Shown in pieces: positions 9,070 through 17,524 of a stretch of DNA of 64,000 bases (its first letter is position 1; every line of letters starts with the position of its first letter). The stretch comes from Hyphomicrobium sp. MC1 (GTDB lineage: Bacteria; Pseudomonadota; Alphaproteobacteria; Rhizobiales; Hyphomicrobiaceae). Below the pieces are notes generated by a model, which was not told the DNA's origin, did no database searches, and saw only the letters and a program-made list of their open reading frames with translations. The translations under genes and the position numbers were made by a program. The stretch is from contig NC_015717.1 in the NCBI RefSeq assembly GCF_000253295.1, positions 2,852,001 to 2,916,000 of the forward strand, written 5' to 3'.

Positions 9070-9747
9070 TTGGCTTTTTGATTGCGCCGGCGACTTCGCT
9101 CCGGGAAGCCGCCCGCCGGCGCAGACGATGCAGCGAATATTTCGGCGCTTCCGGCTGGCGTCGCGAAGCGCCAAATAAAAAAAAGGCCGGCTCATCAAAG
9201 CCGGCCTTGGTATCTGGTGTGGCAGGAGATCGTCGCACCGACCTCCCGCAGTGCATCAGTTATCTCCTACATGGAGGATGCTTATGGTGTTGACGCCAGA
9301 GCAGAATAAGCCAACGTTTCCTCGACATATCGCGCGAAGAGTACGCTTCGCTGGATCGGAGAAATTCGATTGGCCGGTGACAGCGCTTCTGCATGAGGCA
9401 CTCCATCTTCCAGGTAACCGCCCATTCGCTCGATAGAGCGGATTTTCCGATACCGAGACAACGCACGCGCTCGTCCAGCACTCGGGCTCACTGAGCGGCG
9501 CGCTAACGTTCCGGGTTCGGTATCGACGGGGCGGGGAGGGTTGGACAGAGACGTGAAGTCGTGGAGCCTGGACACGAACGACGCTCCCTCGGGCAGCCCT
9601 GTCCATCGCTGCCACGCGCCGTTCGAAGCCATCTGCCGGTCCGTCTGGATCCGGTTCAGAGAAGAGAAGGGCATGGACCCCTAGTTCTCGCTCTGACGCT
9701 CGCACAATGTTGTAAGGACATGCTTTAGCCGCATACCTCGCAACGCT
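9070..9747. other. Intergenic stretch without a convincing gene
   Basis: About 680 bases lie between the amidase and the lipid-kinase gene. Several short frames are open here, the longest 149 codons on the minus strand at 9256-9705, but none has a recognisable domain, a good ribosome site or convincing composition. The only structured element is a strong stem at 9183-9208 with a poly-A on its left, i.e. a minus-strand terminator. The stretch could hold a decayed gene or the long 3' end of the rpoH-kinase transcript. Confidence 0.6.
9173..9208 (-). terminator. Rho-independent terminator on the minus strand
   Basis: A perfect 10-bp stem (AAGGCCGGCT / AGCCGGCCTT) with a 6-base loop lies at 9183-9208. 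An A-rich run (9173-9182) flanks its left side and reads as a U-tract on the minus strand. There is no T-run on the plus strand, so it does not obviously end the amidase gene. The nearest minus-strand gene stop is 540 bases upstream. Confidence 0.7.
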
Positions 9748-10686
9748 TCACGACTCATAGGCTAAGCGATTCGCGTGACGTTTCGTGAGATCAGCAACAT
9801 AGCGGTTGGGGACGAGGAGACGCACCGGCTTTCCCGCGGCGTTGACCTCGACCGGCGATCCACCCGCTTCGTCGCCGTCGATCTCAACGGGCGTGGTCGT
9901 AAAGTAGCCGATGCGGGCAGTATTGACCGGCAGAACGTGCACACCCTTCGGCCGCGTTTCGGGCCGGGCAATCCATCCGAACGCCAGCGAGATGAGGTTG
10001 GCCGCCGTTTCGAGACGCGTCCCTGCTTCCATCACGACCGCCATCAGCCTGTCGCGTCCGAGACCGGCGTCCGGCGCCAGCTCGAACACGCTGGCGTAAC
10101 GGCTGGCGAACGACAGGATTGTCCAGCTCGCCTCGAATCTGCGGCCATCGAGTTCGACGTCGAAGCGTCGCGGACCTTCAGCGAGTGTTTTCAAAACCGG
10201 ATAGACATACGCCCCGCGGCCGAACGCCCGTTTTGTCCGATAGCTGAGCTTGGCGACGACACGGGCATCAAACCCAGCGCCAAGCATCAAGAAAAACGGC
10301 GCGCCATTCACAAGGCCGCCGCGAACATCAACCGCAGTATCCGAAAGCAGCACATCGGCCACCTCCCCTGCCCGCCTGCGCAGCCCGATTTCGTTGGCGA
10401 GGACGTTGCCCGTGCCGATCGGAATGACGCCGACCGGCAGCTTGGTGCCGGCAGCACCCGTCGCCACGGCGCGGAATGTCCCGTCGCCGCCCGCCGCAAT
10501 GACGGCGTCGCAGACATCACGTTGGGCCAATTCCCGCACGCGGTCCGCCGCTTCTTCAGCACTGCGCGCCGGGACCTGAAACACGTCTGCATTTCTTGCG
10601 CGCAATGCACCCAACACCCCGTCGAGCAGCCTCGGCAGGGCAACGCCCGCAGTCGCGTTGAAAACAAGTGCAAATCGGCGCCGCAT
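9748..10686 (-). CDS. Diacylglycerol kinase-family lipid kinase
   Basis: This protein belongs to the DAGK catalytic / YegS-like family, which phosphorylates lipid substrates with ATP. The exact substrate cannot be read from the sequence. The ATP-binding motif is present (IAAGGDGTFRAV), followed by the conserved PIGTGNVLANE loop and a C-terminal beta-rich domain with GAGFDARVV. I chose the ATG at 10686 (MRRRFALVF, 312 residues), where family members usually begin. ATG 10704 and the farther 10782 are in frame but less likely. The rpoH stop lies 106 bases upstream on the same strand, so the two may be co-transcribed. Confidence 0.88.
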   Translation of the reverse strand: MRRRFALVFNATAGVALPRLLDGVLGALRARNADVFQVPARSAEEAADRVRELAQRDVCDAVIAAGGDGTFRAVATGAAGTKLPVGVIPIGTGNVLANEIGLRRRAGEVADVLLSDTAVDVRGGLVNGAPFFLMLGAGFDARVVAKLSYRTKRAFGRGAYVYPVLKTLAEGPRRFDVELDGRRFEASWTILSFASRYASVFELAPDAGLGRDRLMAVVMEAGTRLETAANLISLAFGWIARPETRPKGVHVLPVNTARIGYFTTTPVEIDGDEAGGSPVEVNAAGKPVRLLVPNRYVADLTKRHANRLAYES

Positions 10687-10791
10687 CGGCGTGGCGAACC
10701 CCATAAGAGAATGGCGGCGCCGTTCAGCGCCGCCAGAATACCCATTGGGACATCGCGTATGCGCCGCGAGTTGCGGCGTCAAGACTGTCCT

Positions 10792-11700
10792 TTAGCGGTG
10801 GGCCTCAAGGGCGGCAGGCGCTTCCGCCTGCCGAGCCGTCGACGTCACCGCCTTCTGGACCTTCTCGAAGGCCCGGACCTCGATCTGCCGGATGCGTTCC
10901 CGGCTGACGCCGAACTCTTCCGACAATTCTTCAAGCGTTGCAGGCTCTTCGGCAAGCCGGCGCGCCTCGAAGACGCGACGCTCGCGATCATTCAGAACCG
11001 ACATCGCGGACGACAGGTACGACTTGCGCCGTTGCAATTCTTCGTCCTCGACGAGGCGATCTTCCTGTGTCGGCGTATCGTCGACGAGCCAATCCTGCCA
11101 TTCGCCGGACTCAGCTTCGGCACGGATCGGCGCGTTCAGCGAAGCGTCACCGCCAAGCCGCCGGTTCATATTGACGACGTCTTCTTCCGGAACGCCCAGC
11201 TTCGTCGCAATCGTCTTGACGTGTTCGGGCTTCAGATCACCGTCGTCCAGCGCCTGCAGCTGGCTCTTGGCGCGCCGCAGATTGAAGAAGAGCTTCTTCT
11301 GCGCCGCCGTGGTGCCCATCTTCACAAGGCTCCACGACCGCAGGATGTACTCTTGAATGGACGCGCGGATCCACCACATCGCATATGTAGCGAGGCGAAA
11401 GCCCTTATCTGGATCGAAGCGCTTGACGGCCTGCATCAGGCCGACGTTGCCTTCCGATATGACTTCGCCGATCGGCAGACCGTAGCCGCGATAGCCCATG
11501 GCGATGCGCGCGACGAGGCGGAGATGCGACGTCACGAGTTTTTCGGCGGCGTCCGCGTCCTGATGTTCCTGCCAACGCTTGGCGAGCATGAATTCCTCGT
11601 CAGGCGCCAGCATCGGGAATTTGCGGATCTCTTCCAGATACCGCGACAGGCCGAGTGAACCGCCGGCCAGGGACGGAAGACCTTTTGCTACTGATGCCAT
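10792..11700 (-). CDS. rpoH: RNA polymerase sigma factor RpoH (sigma-32 type)
   Basis: RpoH directs RNA polymerase to heat-shock promoters. The 302-residue protein has sigma region 2 (RLVARIAMGYRGYGLPIGE, FRLATYAMWWIRASIQEYI), the RpoH-specific box KKLFFNLRR, which separates it from other group-3 factors, and region 4 with a helix-turn-helix (TLEELSEEFGVSRERIRQIE). Alphaproteobacteria often carry two RpoH copies, so the paralogue number cannot be told here. The upstream 187 bases to the rluD stop include an AT-rich patch (about 11790-11820) that may hold its promoter. Confidence 0.96.
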   Translation of the reverse strand: MASVAKGLPSLAGGSLGLSRYLEEIRKFPMLAPDEEFMLAKRWQEHQDADAAEKLVTSHLRLVARIAMGYRGYGLPIGEVISEGNVGLMQAVKRFDPDKGFRLATYAMWWIRASIQEYILRSWSLVKMGTTAAQKKLFFNLRRAKSQLQALDDGDLKPEHVKTIATKLGVPEEDVVNMNRRLGGDASLNAPIRAEAESGEWQDWLVDDTPTQEDRLVEDEELQRRKSYLSSAMSVLNDRERRVFEARRLAEEPATLEELSEEFGVSRERIRQIEVRAFEKVQKAVTSTARQAEAPAALEAHR

Positions 11701-11887
11701 TGCCCTCTGCAGAACCTTCGCCCGTTTCCGGTTCGGCCCCGCGCTCCCTTCTCAGTGTCGGAGAAGCGATACGCCCCCCCGACGTCGGGTGTTACATAGT
11801 AGTAAAATCCAAAATTTCATCAGGGGTTCCGGTCACTTCCACTTGAATACTCCGTCACCAAACCCCAGGTTTTGGAACTTGTCTCTA

Positions 11888-12973
11888 TTACGAACGCCGC
11901 CGACGGCGTTTATCCGTCGGCACTGATGGCATAGGCCGCAAGGCCTCTCCAAGACGTTCGAGGTCCAATGGCAATTTGCTGTAAAAATTCAGCTTTTTGC
12001 CGGTAATCGGATGCTCGAACTGAAGTCGCTCAGCATGCAGCGCTTGTCGCATCAACGCAGTAGCATGGTCTTTCGCATTCGCACGAACCGACGCAAGTCT
12101 CGTCTTAAAGCCTGCGCCATACGTGGGATCACCCACGACTGGATGGCCGATATGCGCGAGATGCACGCGTATCTGATGTGTACGCCCGGTTTCGAGAACG
12201 AGCCGAAGCAGCGATATATCGCCGGACGGCGTTTCGCCTGGAAAGACGTCGAGAACCTCGTAATGGGTTTTAGCTTCGCGCCCCTCTTCGCCGCGTGTGA
12301 CGGCGATTTTGAGGCGATTGGTGCGGCTGCGCGCTAACCGCGCATCAATGCTGCCGGCGGGTTTGGGAAGTCTGCCCCAAACAAATGCCAGATAGCTACG
12401 ATGCAGCCGCCCGTCGCGGCCATGGCTTTTGAATTGCTCCGCGAGCCCTTGATGCGCAGCATCCGACTTCGCGACGACCAGAAGTCCGGAGGTATCTTTG
12501 TCGAGGCGATGCACGATGCCCGGTCGTTTGACGCCGCCAATACCTGAGAGGCTGTCGCCGCAGTGAGCGATCAAGGCGTTGACGAGAGTTCCTGCGTCAT
12601 GTCCGGCTGACGGATGCACGACGAGCCCTGCCGGCTTGTCGATTACGATGACGTTGTCGTCCTCGTACACAACATGGAGCGCAATCTCTTCGCCCTTCAC
12701 GCCGGAATCTTCGGCGGGCGGGATGCTAACCGTGTATGTCAGGCCCGGTTTGACCGGCGTGCGCAGCTCTCGTATCGTATCGCCTGCGCTGACGTGACCA
12801 TCGCGAATGAGCGCTTGGACGCGAGCGCGGCTGATGCCTTCGATCTTCGTTGCAAGCCATCGATCGACACGCTGGCCGGCATCTTCGGGCCCCGCGACGA
12901 CGTCGATGTGGCTTGTTGTTTTTTCGTCGATCGACACGTGATTACCAGAAAGAAAACCTGAGAGATGACCCAT
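11888..12973 (-). CDS. rluD: Ribosomal large subunit pseudouridine synthase, RluD/RluA family
   Basis: The enzyme converts uridines of 23S rRNA to pseudouridine during ribosome assembly. An S4-like RNA-binding domain sits at the N-terminus (about residues 20-80: QRVDRWLA, RARVQALIRDG), followed by the catalytic domain with the Asp motif HRLDKDTSGLLVVAK and the later RTHQIRVHLAHIGHP. The Arg-rich tail (DKRRRRRS) is typical. I set the start at ATG 12973; a GTG at 12937 (VSIDEKTT) is a plausible alternative and would remove the 9-base overlap with the divergent DUF6476 gene. Assignment to RluD rather than RluC rests on general resemblance and the DUF6476 neighbour. Confidence 0.9.
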   Translation of the reverse strand: MGHLSGFLSGNHVSIDEKTTSHIDVVAGPEDAGQRVDRWLATKIEGISRARVQALIRDGHVSAGDTIRELRTPVKPGLTYTVSIPPAEDSGVKGEEIALHVVYEDDNVIVIDKPAGLVVHPSAGHDAGTLVNALIAHCGDSLSGIGGVKRPGIVHRLDKDTSGLLVVAKSDAAHQGLAEQFKSHGRDGRLHRSYLAFVWGRLPKPAGSIDARLARSRTNRLKIAVTRGEEGREAKTHYEVLDVFPGETPSGDISLLRLVLETGRTHQIRVHLAHIGHPVVGDPTYGAGFKTRLASVRANAKDHATALMRQALHAERLQFEHPITGKKLNFYSKLPLDLERLGEALRPMPSVPTDKRRRRRS

Positions 12974-13339
12974 CCTGAGCCGCCTTCGGACGACTTGATG
13001 CGCGAACAGCGGCTGCAACGCAATCTGAAGATCGTCATTGCCGTTCTCGGCCTTATGATTTTTGCCGGATTAGCGGCCATCGCCTTCAAAATCATATCGA
13101 CAGCGACGCGTCCGGCGGGAAGCGGGGCTGTGTCGCGGTCCGTAGCCGTCCCTGGCACAGATGCGTCGGTATCGTTCGAACTGCCCAAAGGCGCCAAGAT
13201 CGTTTCGATGTCCCTGTCAGGCAACCGCCTTGCGATCCAGCATGACGGTTCCTCGGGACCCGGCATTACCATTCTGGATACGGACACCGGGCGACGCGTC
13301 CTCGAATTGAAACCGACCGAGACATTGCCGCGGAATTGA
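12965..13339 (+). CDS. DUF6476-type single-span membrane protein
   Basis: This is a 124-residue protein with a charged N-terminus (about 22 residues), one membrane span at about residues 23-45 (IVIAVLGLMIFAGLAAIAF) and a periplasmic beta-rich tail ending in TLPRN. It matches the small conserved alphaproteobacterial family found divergent to rluD (DUF6476); its function is unknown. The start overlaps the proposed rluD start by nine bases, so the two promoters must lie inside each other's leader or coding region, or rluD starts further in. Confidence 0.75.
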   Translation: MTHPEPPSDDLMREQRLQRNLKIVIAVLGLMIFAGLAAIAFKIISTATRPAGSGAVSRSVAVPGTDASVSFELPKGAKIVSMSLSGNRLAIQHDGSSGPGITILDTDTGRRVLELKPTETLPRN

Positions 13340-13509
13340 ACCCGGCTTGCTCGATGGGACTTGTCGAAGGACATCGAAGGGGCATGAGTTGCCGTTCCCA
13401 CTTCAGATCGATTCGCAGCCTCCCGAACGGATGCGTCGGTTTGGCGTGATTGCCGCGCTAACGGGGCTTGATCGGCTGACGACACTCGACTACACGTCGC
13501 ACTGCGCCG

Positions 13510-13585
13510 GCCCCGTTCGTCTAGTGGCCTAGGACACCCGCCTCTCACGTGGGCAACAGGGGTTCGAGTCCCCTACGGGGCGCCA
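13510..13585 (+). tRNA. tRNA-Glu (anticodon CTC)
   Basis: The acceptor stem pairs GCCCCGT with ACGGGGC, then discriminator G and an encoded CCA at 13583-13585. The anticodon arm CCCGC-CTCTCAC-GTGGG places CTC at the anticodon, reading GAG (Glu). The T arm carries GGTTCGAGTC. The D arm holds AGTGGCCTAGG. Its 3' end forms the left copy of the repeat that bounds the island to the right, so this tRNA is an integration site. No mismatch would break its function. Confidence 0.95.
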
Positions 13586-13623
13586 ATTTCAGCTAAGCCA
13601 TTGATTTTATGGAAGCCGTTGAG
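13571..13623 (+). repeat. attL-like repeat at tRNA-Glu 3' end
   Basis: The last 15 bases of tRNA-Glu plus 38 bases of downstream sequence reappear at 37322-37374 in the same orientation, with 48 of 53 positions identical by eye. Weaker likeness continues for another 30 bases (TTTCCTTTGCTC versus TTTCTTTACTC). Repeats of a tRNA 3' end are the usual mark of tyrosine-integrase insertion. Confidence 0.8.
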
Positions 13624-13830
13624 GGCAAAGTTTCCTTTGCTCAGGTGCTATCTTCTTATCAAGTCCTAGACAGGGTGGCCGTAGGTGCCTGAACGGCGAC
13701 ATCGGATCAGTCCGTCTCTGATTGCTCTCCCCATCAGCGCGCGGAATAGGGTGGCCTTGGTGATTTCTTGCATCCATCGGCTTTGCCTTGCCGCCGAGCG
13801 ACCGGAGGAGAAAAGCTAGCAACGCGACGC

Positions 13831-14811
13831 TCAGTACTTCGATCGATACTGTCCCGGCGTACATCCAAATTCTTTTTTGAAGGCCCTCATGAAAGTGGAA
13901 AAATCGTTGAACCCCCAACGGTAAGCCAACATGGTGATGGGCTGGCTGTGCGGCAGTGAATGTATATCGCGTCGAATTCGATTTAGACGCTTCGTGCGTA
14001 CATAATTGCCGAACGTCGTTCCCCGCACGGCAAATCGCTTGTGTATGTATCGAACAGAAATACCAAAGTGCTCCGCTGCCATGCGAGGACTTAGATCGGG
14101 ATTGGCGAGCTGGTCCTCGATGAATTTCAGAAGCTCTCTCTCGTAACGGTAAGGGGGGTAGAAGTTCGCAGCATCGAGCTTATCCCCTCCGGCCCAACCT
14201 ATGGCGCGAGGTAGTAAAGTGGCGCATGCCGAGGCTACGGCGTCGAGTTCATCTGCAGGCAAAGAGGTCAAGGGCTGGCAAAGGTATGCGATGCACTTAG
14301 CAAGAGGTGGCATAATCTCATTGGCAGAAACCAAAGTGTTTGCGAACTTTTGACCGCTTGCGTTTAGGCGCGCCTTTGGGATGCTGAACGCGAGATCCTC
14401 GAAAAGCCTGTCGCCAATCTTTATGTGCTCTAGAGGTATCGCACTATCGTATACGATGAGATCGCCCGGTTTCGCAGAACTTACCCTGTCGCCTTGCTCG
14501 ACGTGTAATTCGCCTGCAAGTACGAAATTTGCGTAAAGGCATTCCTCCGGAGATCTTGAAATTTCATTGCGATCTCGGGAGCCGACCAGCGGAGACATCC
14601 TCGTACGACCGAAGGAGCCCGACGCAACTGTGAAGCTTTCCAATCGCGCGGAGAATGCTCCTGGCGAGGGACGTTCGAGTACCCATGGCATGAACGCATT
14701 CGCGATTGCCTCTCGAAAGGCTGAGAAACTTTCGCGGTAAGAATAGAGTTCTGTGTCGCAAATGGAGATGTTCACTTCCGCTTTGGGAGCGTCGTCTTTC
14801 ATTTTTATCAT
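13831..14811 (-). CDS. AraC-family transcriptional regulator (left copy)
   Basis: This 326-residue DNA-binding regulator has an N-terminal AraC-binding-like sensor region (about residues 20-190; AFMPWVLERP, GELHVEQGD, KPGDLIVYDS). The C-terminal AraC double helix-turn-helix (about 220-320) contains MAAEHFGISVRYIHKRF and the signature AYRWGFNDFSTFMRAFKKEF. It stands divergent to the carboxylesterase at 15202, with 390 bases between, and most likely controls that gene. A paralogue with the same layout lies at 32667 beside the second esterase. The effector is unknown; sensor domains of this type in other bacteria often respond to the substrate of the neighbouring catabolic gene. Confidence 0.92.
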   Translation of the reverse strand: MIKMKDDAPKAEVNISICDTELYSYRESFSAFREAIANAFMPWVLERPSPGAFSARLESFTVASGSFGRTRMSPLVGSRDRNEISRSPEECLYANFVLAGELHVEQGDRVSSAKPGDLIVYDSAIPLEHIKIGDRLFEDLAFSIPKARLNASGQKFANTLVSANEIMPPLAKCIAYLCQPLTSLPADELDAVASACATLLPRAIGWAGGDKLDAANFYPPYRYERELLKFIEDQLANPDLSPRMAAEHFGISVRYIHKRFAVRGTTFGNYVRTKRLNRIRRDIHSLPHSQPITMLAYRWGFNDFSTFMRAFKKEFGCTPGQYRSKY

Positions 14812-15201
14812 ATTTTTGTCCCACGCGCCGCGTCGAGATATCTTCGCCTGTTACCTCCCCGCTCGGTACACGTTAGAATTCGAGAAATCCGTCTGCAAAC
14901 GGTTTCCTGGAGTCTGGTACAGTAAGGTGTGCATCACACCAGACGTTCTGAATAAATTTATTAAACTGCCTCCACCGTCACGATCATTCTCCCGTCGGTG
15001 ATGAGTGCAGTAGCGTTTGCACAGAATGCAAATGCCGTGCGCTTCGCGCTCGTTCGTCATGCTCTCAATGCAATGACGGATTCTCTCTACGCGAAGCGCG
15101 TATTTTCCTAGCGCGCATATTCCTCAATCCGCCGACGCAAACTCGTCGGTGGTTATGCCCATCCATGCTGCGGGCTAAAGCAAAAAACTCAGGAGAGGAA
15201 T
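14812..15201. other. Divergent control region of AraC (left) and carboxylesterase 1
   Basis: This 390-base spacer holds no gene. It contains an inverted repeat at 15013-15035 that could be an AraC operator. A GGAGAGGAA ribosome site lies just before the esterase ATG at 15202. Confidence 0.7.
15013..15035. promoter_or_regulatory. Candidate regulator operator (inverted repeat)
   Basis: The arms GCGTTTGCA and TGCAAATGC flank a 5-base spacer CAGAA. Eight of nine positions pair and the inner six pair perfectly. It sits about 170 bases before the esterase start and 200 bases from the AraC start, a position compatible with control of both. Confidence 0.45.
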
Positions 15202-16941
15202 ATGCAAAGGACTAATGCGTCCAAGAGAAGGTGTGCGACGCCGAGGTATGGAGTCGCCGTTTTCTCACTCGCTGCCGCAGGGTTGACCTCTGTTCCGACT
15301 TTGGCGGCTCAGGACAATGCAAATAAGAACAATGGCCCAACCGTTACGCTTACGGACGGCCAGGTTCGCGGCACGTCGAGCAACGGCGTCAATAAGTTCC
15401 TCGGCATACCCTATGCCGCGCCGCCTGTCGGCAAGCTGCGCTGGCAGCCGCCGCAGGCCGTCAAGAAATGGAAGGGCGTGCTCGACGGAACGAAGTTTGC
15501 CAACACCTGCCCTCAGGTCACCGAACTTGGTGCCTTCGCCGGTCCTACGAGCACCAATGAAGATTGTCTCTACTTGAACGTCTTCACAACAGGCAGCGCC
15601 AAGAAAAAGGGCGTCATCGTCTGGATCCACGGCGGCGGCAACGTCGACGGCGAGTCCAACGACTATGATGCGACGAAGCTCGCGCAGGGCGGACCCGATG
15701 GTCATGAGACCGTCGTCGTGACATTGAACTATCGCATGGGGTTGTTCGGATATCTCTCGCATCCTGCCCTCAATGGCGAAGGCCATCTGTGGGGCAACTA
15801 CGGCATCATGGATATCCAGCAGGTTCTCCGCTGGGTCCAGCGTAACATTGCGGCCTTCGGTGGCGACCCAAATCGCGTGGCCTTGGGCGGGCAATCCGCT
15901 GGCGCCCAGGATACGGGCGCCAACGTTCTCTCACCGATGAGTGCCGGCCTTTTCAGCCGCGCTATATATGAGAGCGGTCCTCTGGCAACCCTCACGCCAG
16001 CTTCGACCGCGTTATCGCATGGCCAAGACTTTGCGACGGCAGCTGGATGTCCAACAGGTTCGGGCAAGCAGGCCGCACAATGTCTGCGGAACCTTTCGCC
16101 CGAACGCATACTGCAACTACAGGGAACGCCGAACGCCAACGGTCCCTACATCACCGGTCCGTTTGTCGATGGCACGGTGATTCCGATCACGCCGGAAAAG
16201 GCATGGACCACAGGCCAGTTCAACAAAATGCCGGCAATGGGCGGACGCGTGAAAGACGAAGGCAATTTCTCGATCGGCATCACAGAATACTTCTCTGGAC
16301 AACCTCCGGTGCCGATGACCGCGGATCAATACACGGCTGCAATCCAAAAGACTTACGGCGGCAATGCAGGGCCCGGAGGTTCTCCCCCGGCGTACCCGTC
16401 CGGCACCGCGGATAAGGTGCTCGCACAGTATCCGTTGTCAGCCTACGGCAACGACCCGATGAAGGCCTACGATCGCGTGACGACCGATCCCGGCTCTTGC
16501 CAAGCGGATCACGTTCTTCGACTTTGGGCTCCGCAGATCCCGTCTTATCTCTACGACTTCACGTATCAGGATGCGCCGTACTACTTCCCGAAGATGCCGG
16601 GCTTCAAACCGGCTGCAGCGCACACCATCGACATCCAGTTCCTCTTCAACAACTGGCATGGCGGGCAGCTCGGCGTGAACCTCGACCAGACGACGGGACA
16701 GCCGCGGGAACTCAACCAGCAGGAGACGAAGCTTTCCGATCAGCTGGTAGCGGCATGGACCAATTTTGCATGGTCCGGCAATCCGAACGGAAACGGAAAT
16801 TCACCGTGGCCGAAATTCGGAGCCGGCAATAACGCCAAGCATCTGATCGAAGATCTGACGCTTTCAACCGGCACCCGGGCGGACTATCGCGCGGCTTACA
16901 AGTGCGATTTCTGGGATACGATCCTGGTGTATCCGCAGTAA
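15202..16941 (+). CDS. Exported type B carboxylesterase 1
   Basis: This is a serine ester hydrolase of the carboxylesterase type B / lipase family (alpha/beta fold). The 579-residue sequence has an N-terminal signal peptide (residues 1 to about 36, ending TLAAQD). The oxyanion-hole motif is WIHGGGN, the nucleophile elbow is GGQSAG with Ser at residue 232, and a likely catalytic His lies in AAHTIDIQF. Six or more Cys suggest disulfides outside the cytoplasm. The ATG follows GGAGAGGAAT. It is divergent to an AraC regulator and upstream of a type II secretion locus, so it may be a secreted substrate of that system. Mature residues from AAQD onward match the second copy at 30406 exactly for about 180 residues. 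The substrate is unknown. Confidence 0.92.
   Translation: MQRTNASKRRCATPRYGVAVFSLAAAGLTSVPTLAAQDNANKNNGPTVTLTDGQVRGTSSNGVNKFLGIPYAAPPVGKLRWQPPQAVKKWKGVLDGTKFANTCPQVTELGAFAGPTSTNEDCLYLNVFTTGSAKKKGVIVWIHGGGNVDGESNDYDATKLAQGGPDGHETVVVTLNYRMGLFGYLSHPALNGEGHLWGNYGIMDIQQVLRWVQRNIAAFGGDPNRVALGGQSAGAQDTGANVLSPMSAGLFSRAIYESGPLATLTPASTALSHGQDFATAAGCPTGSGKQAAQCLRNLSPERILQLQGTPNANGPYITGPFVDGTVIPITPEKAWTTGQFNKMPAMGGRVKDEGNFSIGITEYFSGQPPVPMTADQYTAAIQKTYGGNAGPGGSPPAYPSGTADKVLAQYPLSAYGNDPMKAYDRVTTDPGSCQADHVLRLWAPQIPSYLYDFTYQDAPYYFPKMPGFKPAAAHTIDIQFLFNNWHGGQLGVNLDQTTGQPRELNQQETKLSDQLVAAWTNFAWSGNPNGNGNSPWPKFGAGNNAKHLIEDLTLSTGTRADYRAAYKCDFWDTILVYPQ
15302..15842 (+). repeat. 541-bp inverted repeat, left arm
   Basis: These 541 bases recur without a mismatch that I could find on the opposite strand at 31505-32045. 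The repeat starts at the end of the esterase signal-peptide region and stops inside the coding sequence at the codon for Arg in WVQRN (CGT here, CGC in the other copy). Beyond that the genes diverge to roughly 85 percent. Confidence 0.85.
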
Positions 16942-17268
16942 GAGCCTAGAAACGAAGTGCAGAGGTCGCCTGCTTGCGGGCGGCCTCTATCATTTTGGCC
17001 GCTCCTGCTCGCCGCCCTCACTTCCCTCTCCTTTGTCCTTCCGCTGTGATGATAAGGGCCGGCCATGAGAGAGACAGCGTTTACTTCTTAGGGAGTGAGT
17101 GTCTTCCTGGAAGCGTCGGCGCTCTGAGTGCCGAACAGCAAAAAAGACATCGGCATAGACGCGCATTTGGCTCTGGTCTTATGAACCGGGCCAGCCGAAG
17201 CTCGGGAGATTAAGAACAAGCCGAAGAGCGACATCTGTCGGCTCGCGGTTTCAACGCATGAGGTCATC
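16942..17268. other. Spacer between carboxylesterase 1 and a small exported protein
   Basis: Apart from the terminator-like stem at 16961-16988, I see no gene or repeat here. The promoter for the small protein and prepilin peptidase is presumably in the right half. Confidence 0.5.
16961..16988 (+). terminator. Probable terminator of carboxylesterase 1
   Basis: The stem AGAGGTCGCC / GGCGGCCTCT (one G-T type mismatch) begins 20 bases after the esterase stop and is followed by ATCATTTT. The weak T-run leaves some doubt about efficiency. Confidence 0.55.
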
Positions 17269-17520
17269 ATGACGGACACGTACAGTAGGTTTGTTCTGAC
17301 GGTAATTGCTTTGGCACTGATTTGGATCGGCATCCGCCCCAGTACTTCCCCCGTCGACGCGCAATCGATCACGAGCGTTCGTGTCGTGGGCTTCGACCTC
17401 AGTGCGCCGCTGCCGGTCGTCAACGGCGGACCACCGTTTAATGTCAACGTCGTGCAAGCTGCTGTGCCGCTCGCGGTGACAGTAACGAGCCCGTTACCCC
17501 TGCCGATTGTCACTCGCTAG
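17269..17520 (+). CDS. Small exported hypothetical protein
   Basis: This 83-residue protein has an N-terminal hydrophobic segment (FVLTVIALALIWIGI) that could be a signal peptide or a single anchor, and a Pro/Val-rich tail. I do not recognise a family. A GAGG ribosome site lies 6 bases before the ATG. Its stop is 4 bases before the prepilin peptidase ATG, so the two are probably translated from one message. That suggests a role beside the secretion machine, but nothing in the sequence shows it. Confidence 0.55.
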   Translation: MTDTYSRFVLTVIALALIWIGIRPSTSPVDAQSITSVRVVGFDLSAPLPVVNGGPPFNVNVVQAAVPLAVTVTSPLPLPIVTR

Positions 17521-17524
17521 TACG

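Noticed and set aside
9256..9705. 149-codon minus-strand frame
   Set aside because: No ribosome site, no recognisable domain and shadow-like composition, so not called as a gene.
9775..11658. Long plus-strand open frame of 627 codons
   Set aside because: It is antisense to the lipid kinase and rpoH, both with unmistakable domains; such shadow frames are common in GC-rich DNA.
13607..13918. 103-codon minus-strand frame overlapping the AraC C-terminus
   Set aside because: The first part is antisense-frame sequence of the AraC gene and the rest lies in the att region; no domain is seen.
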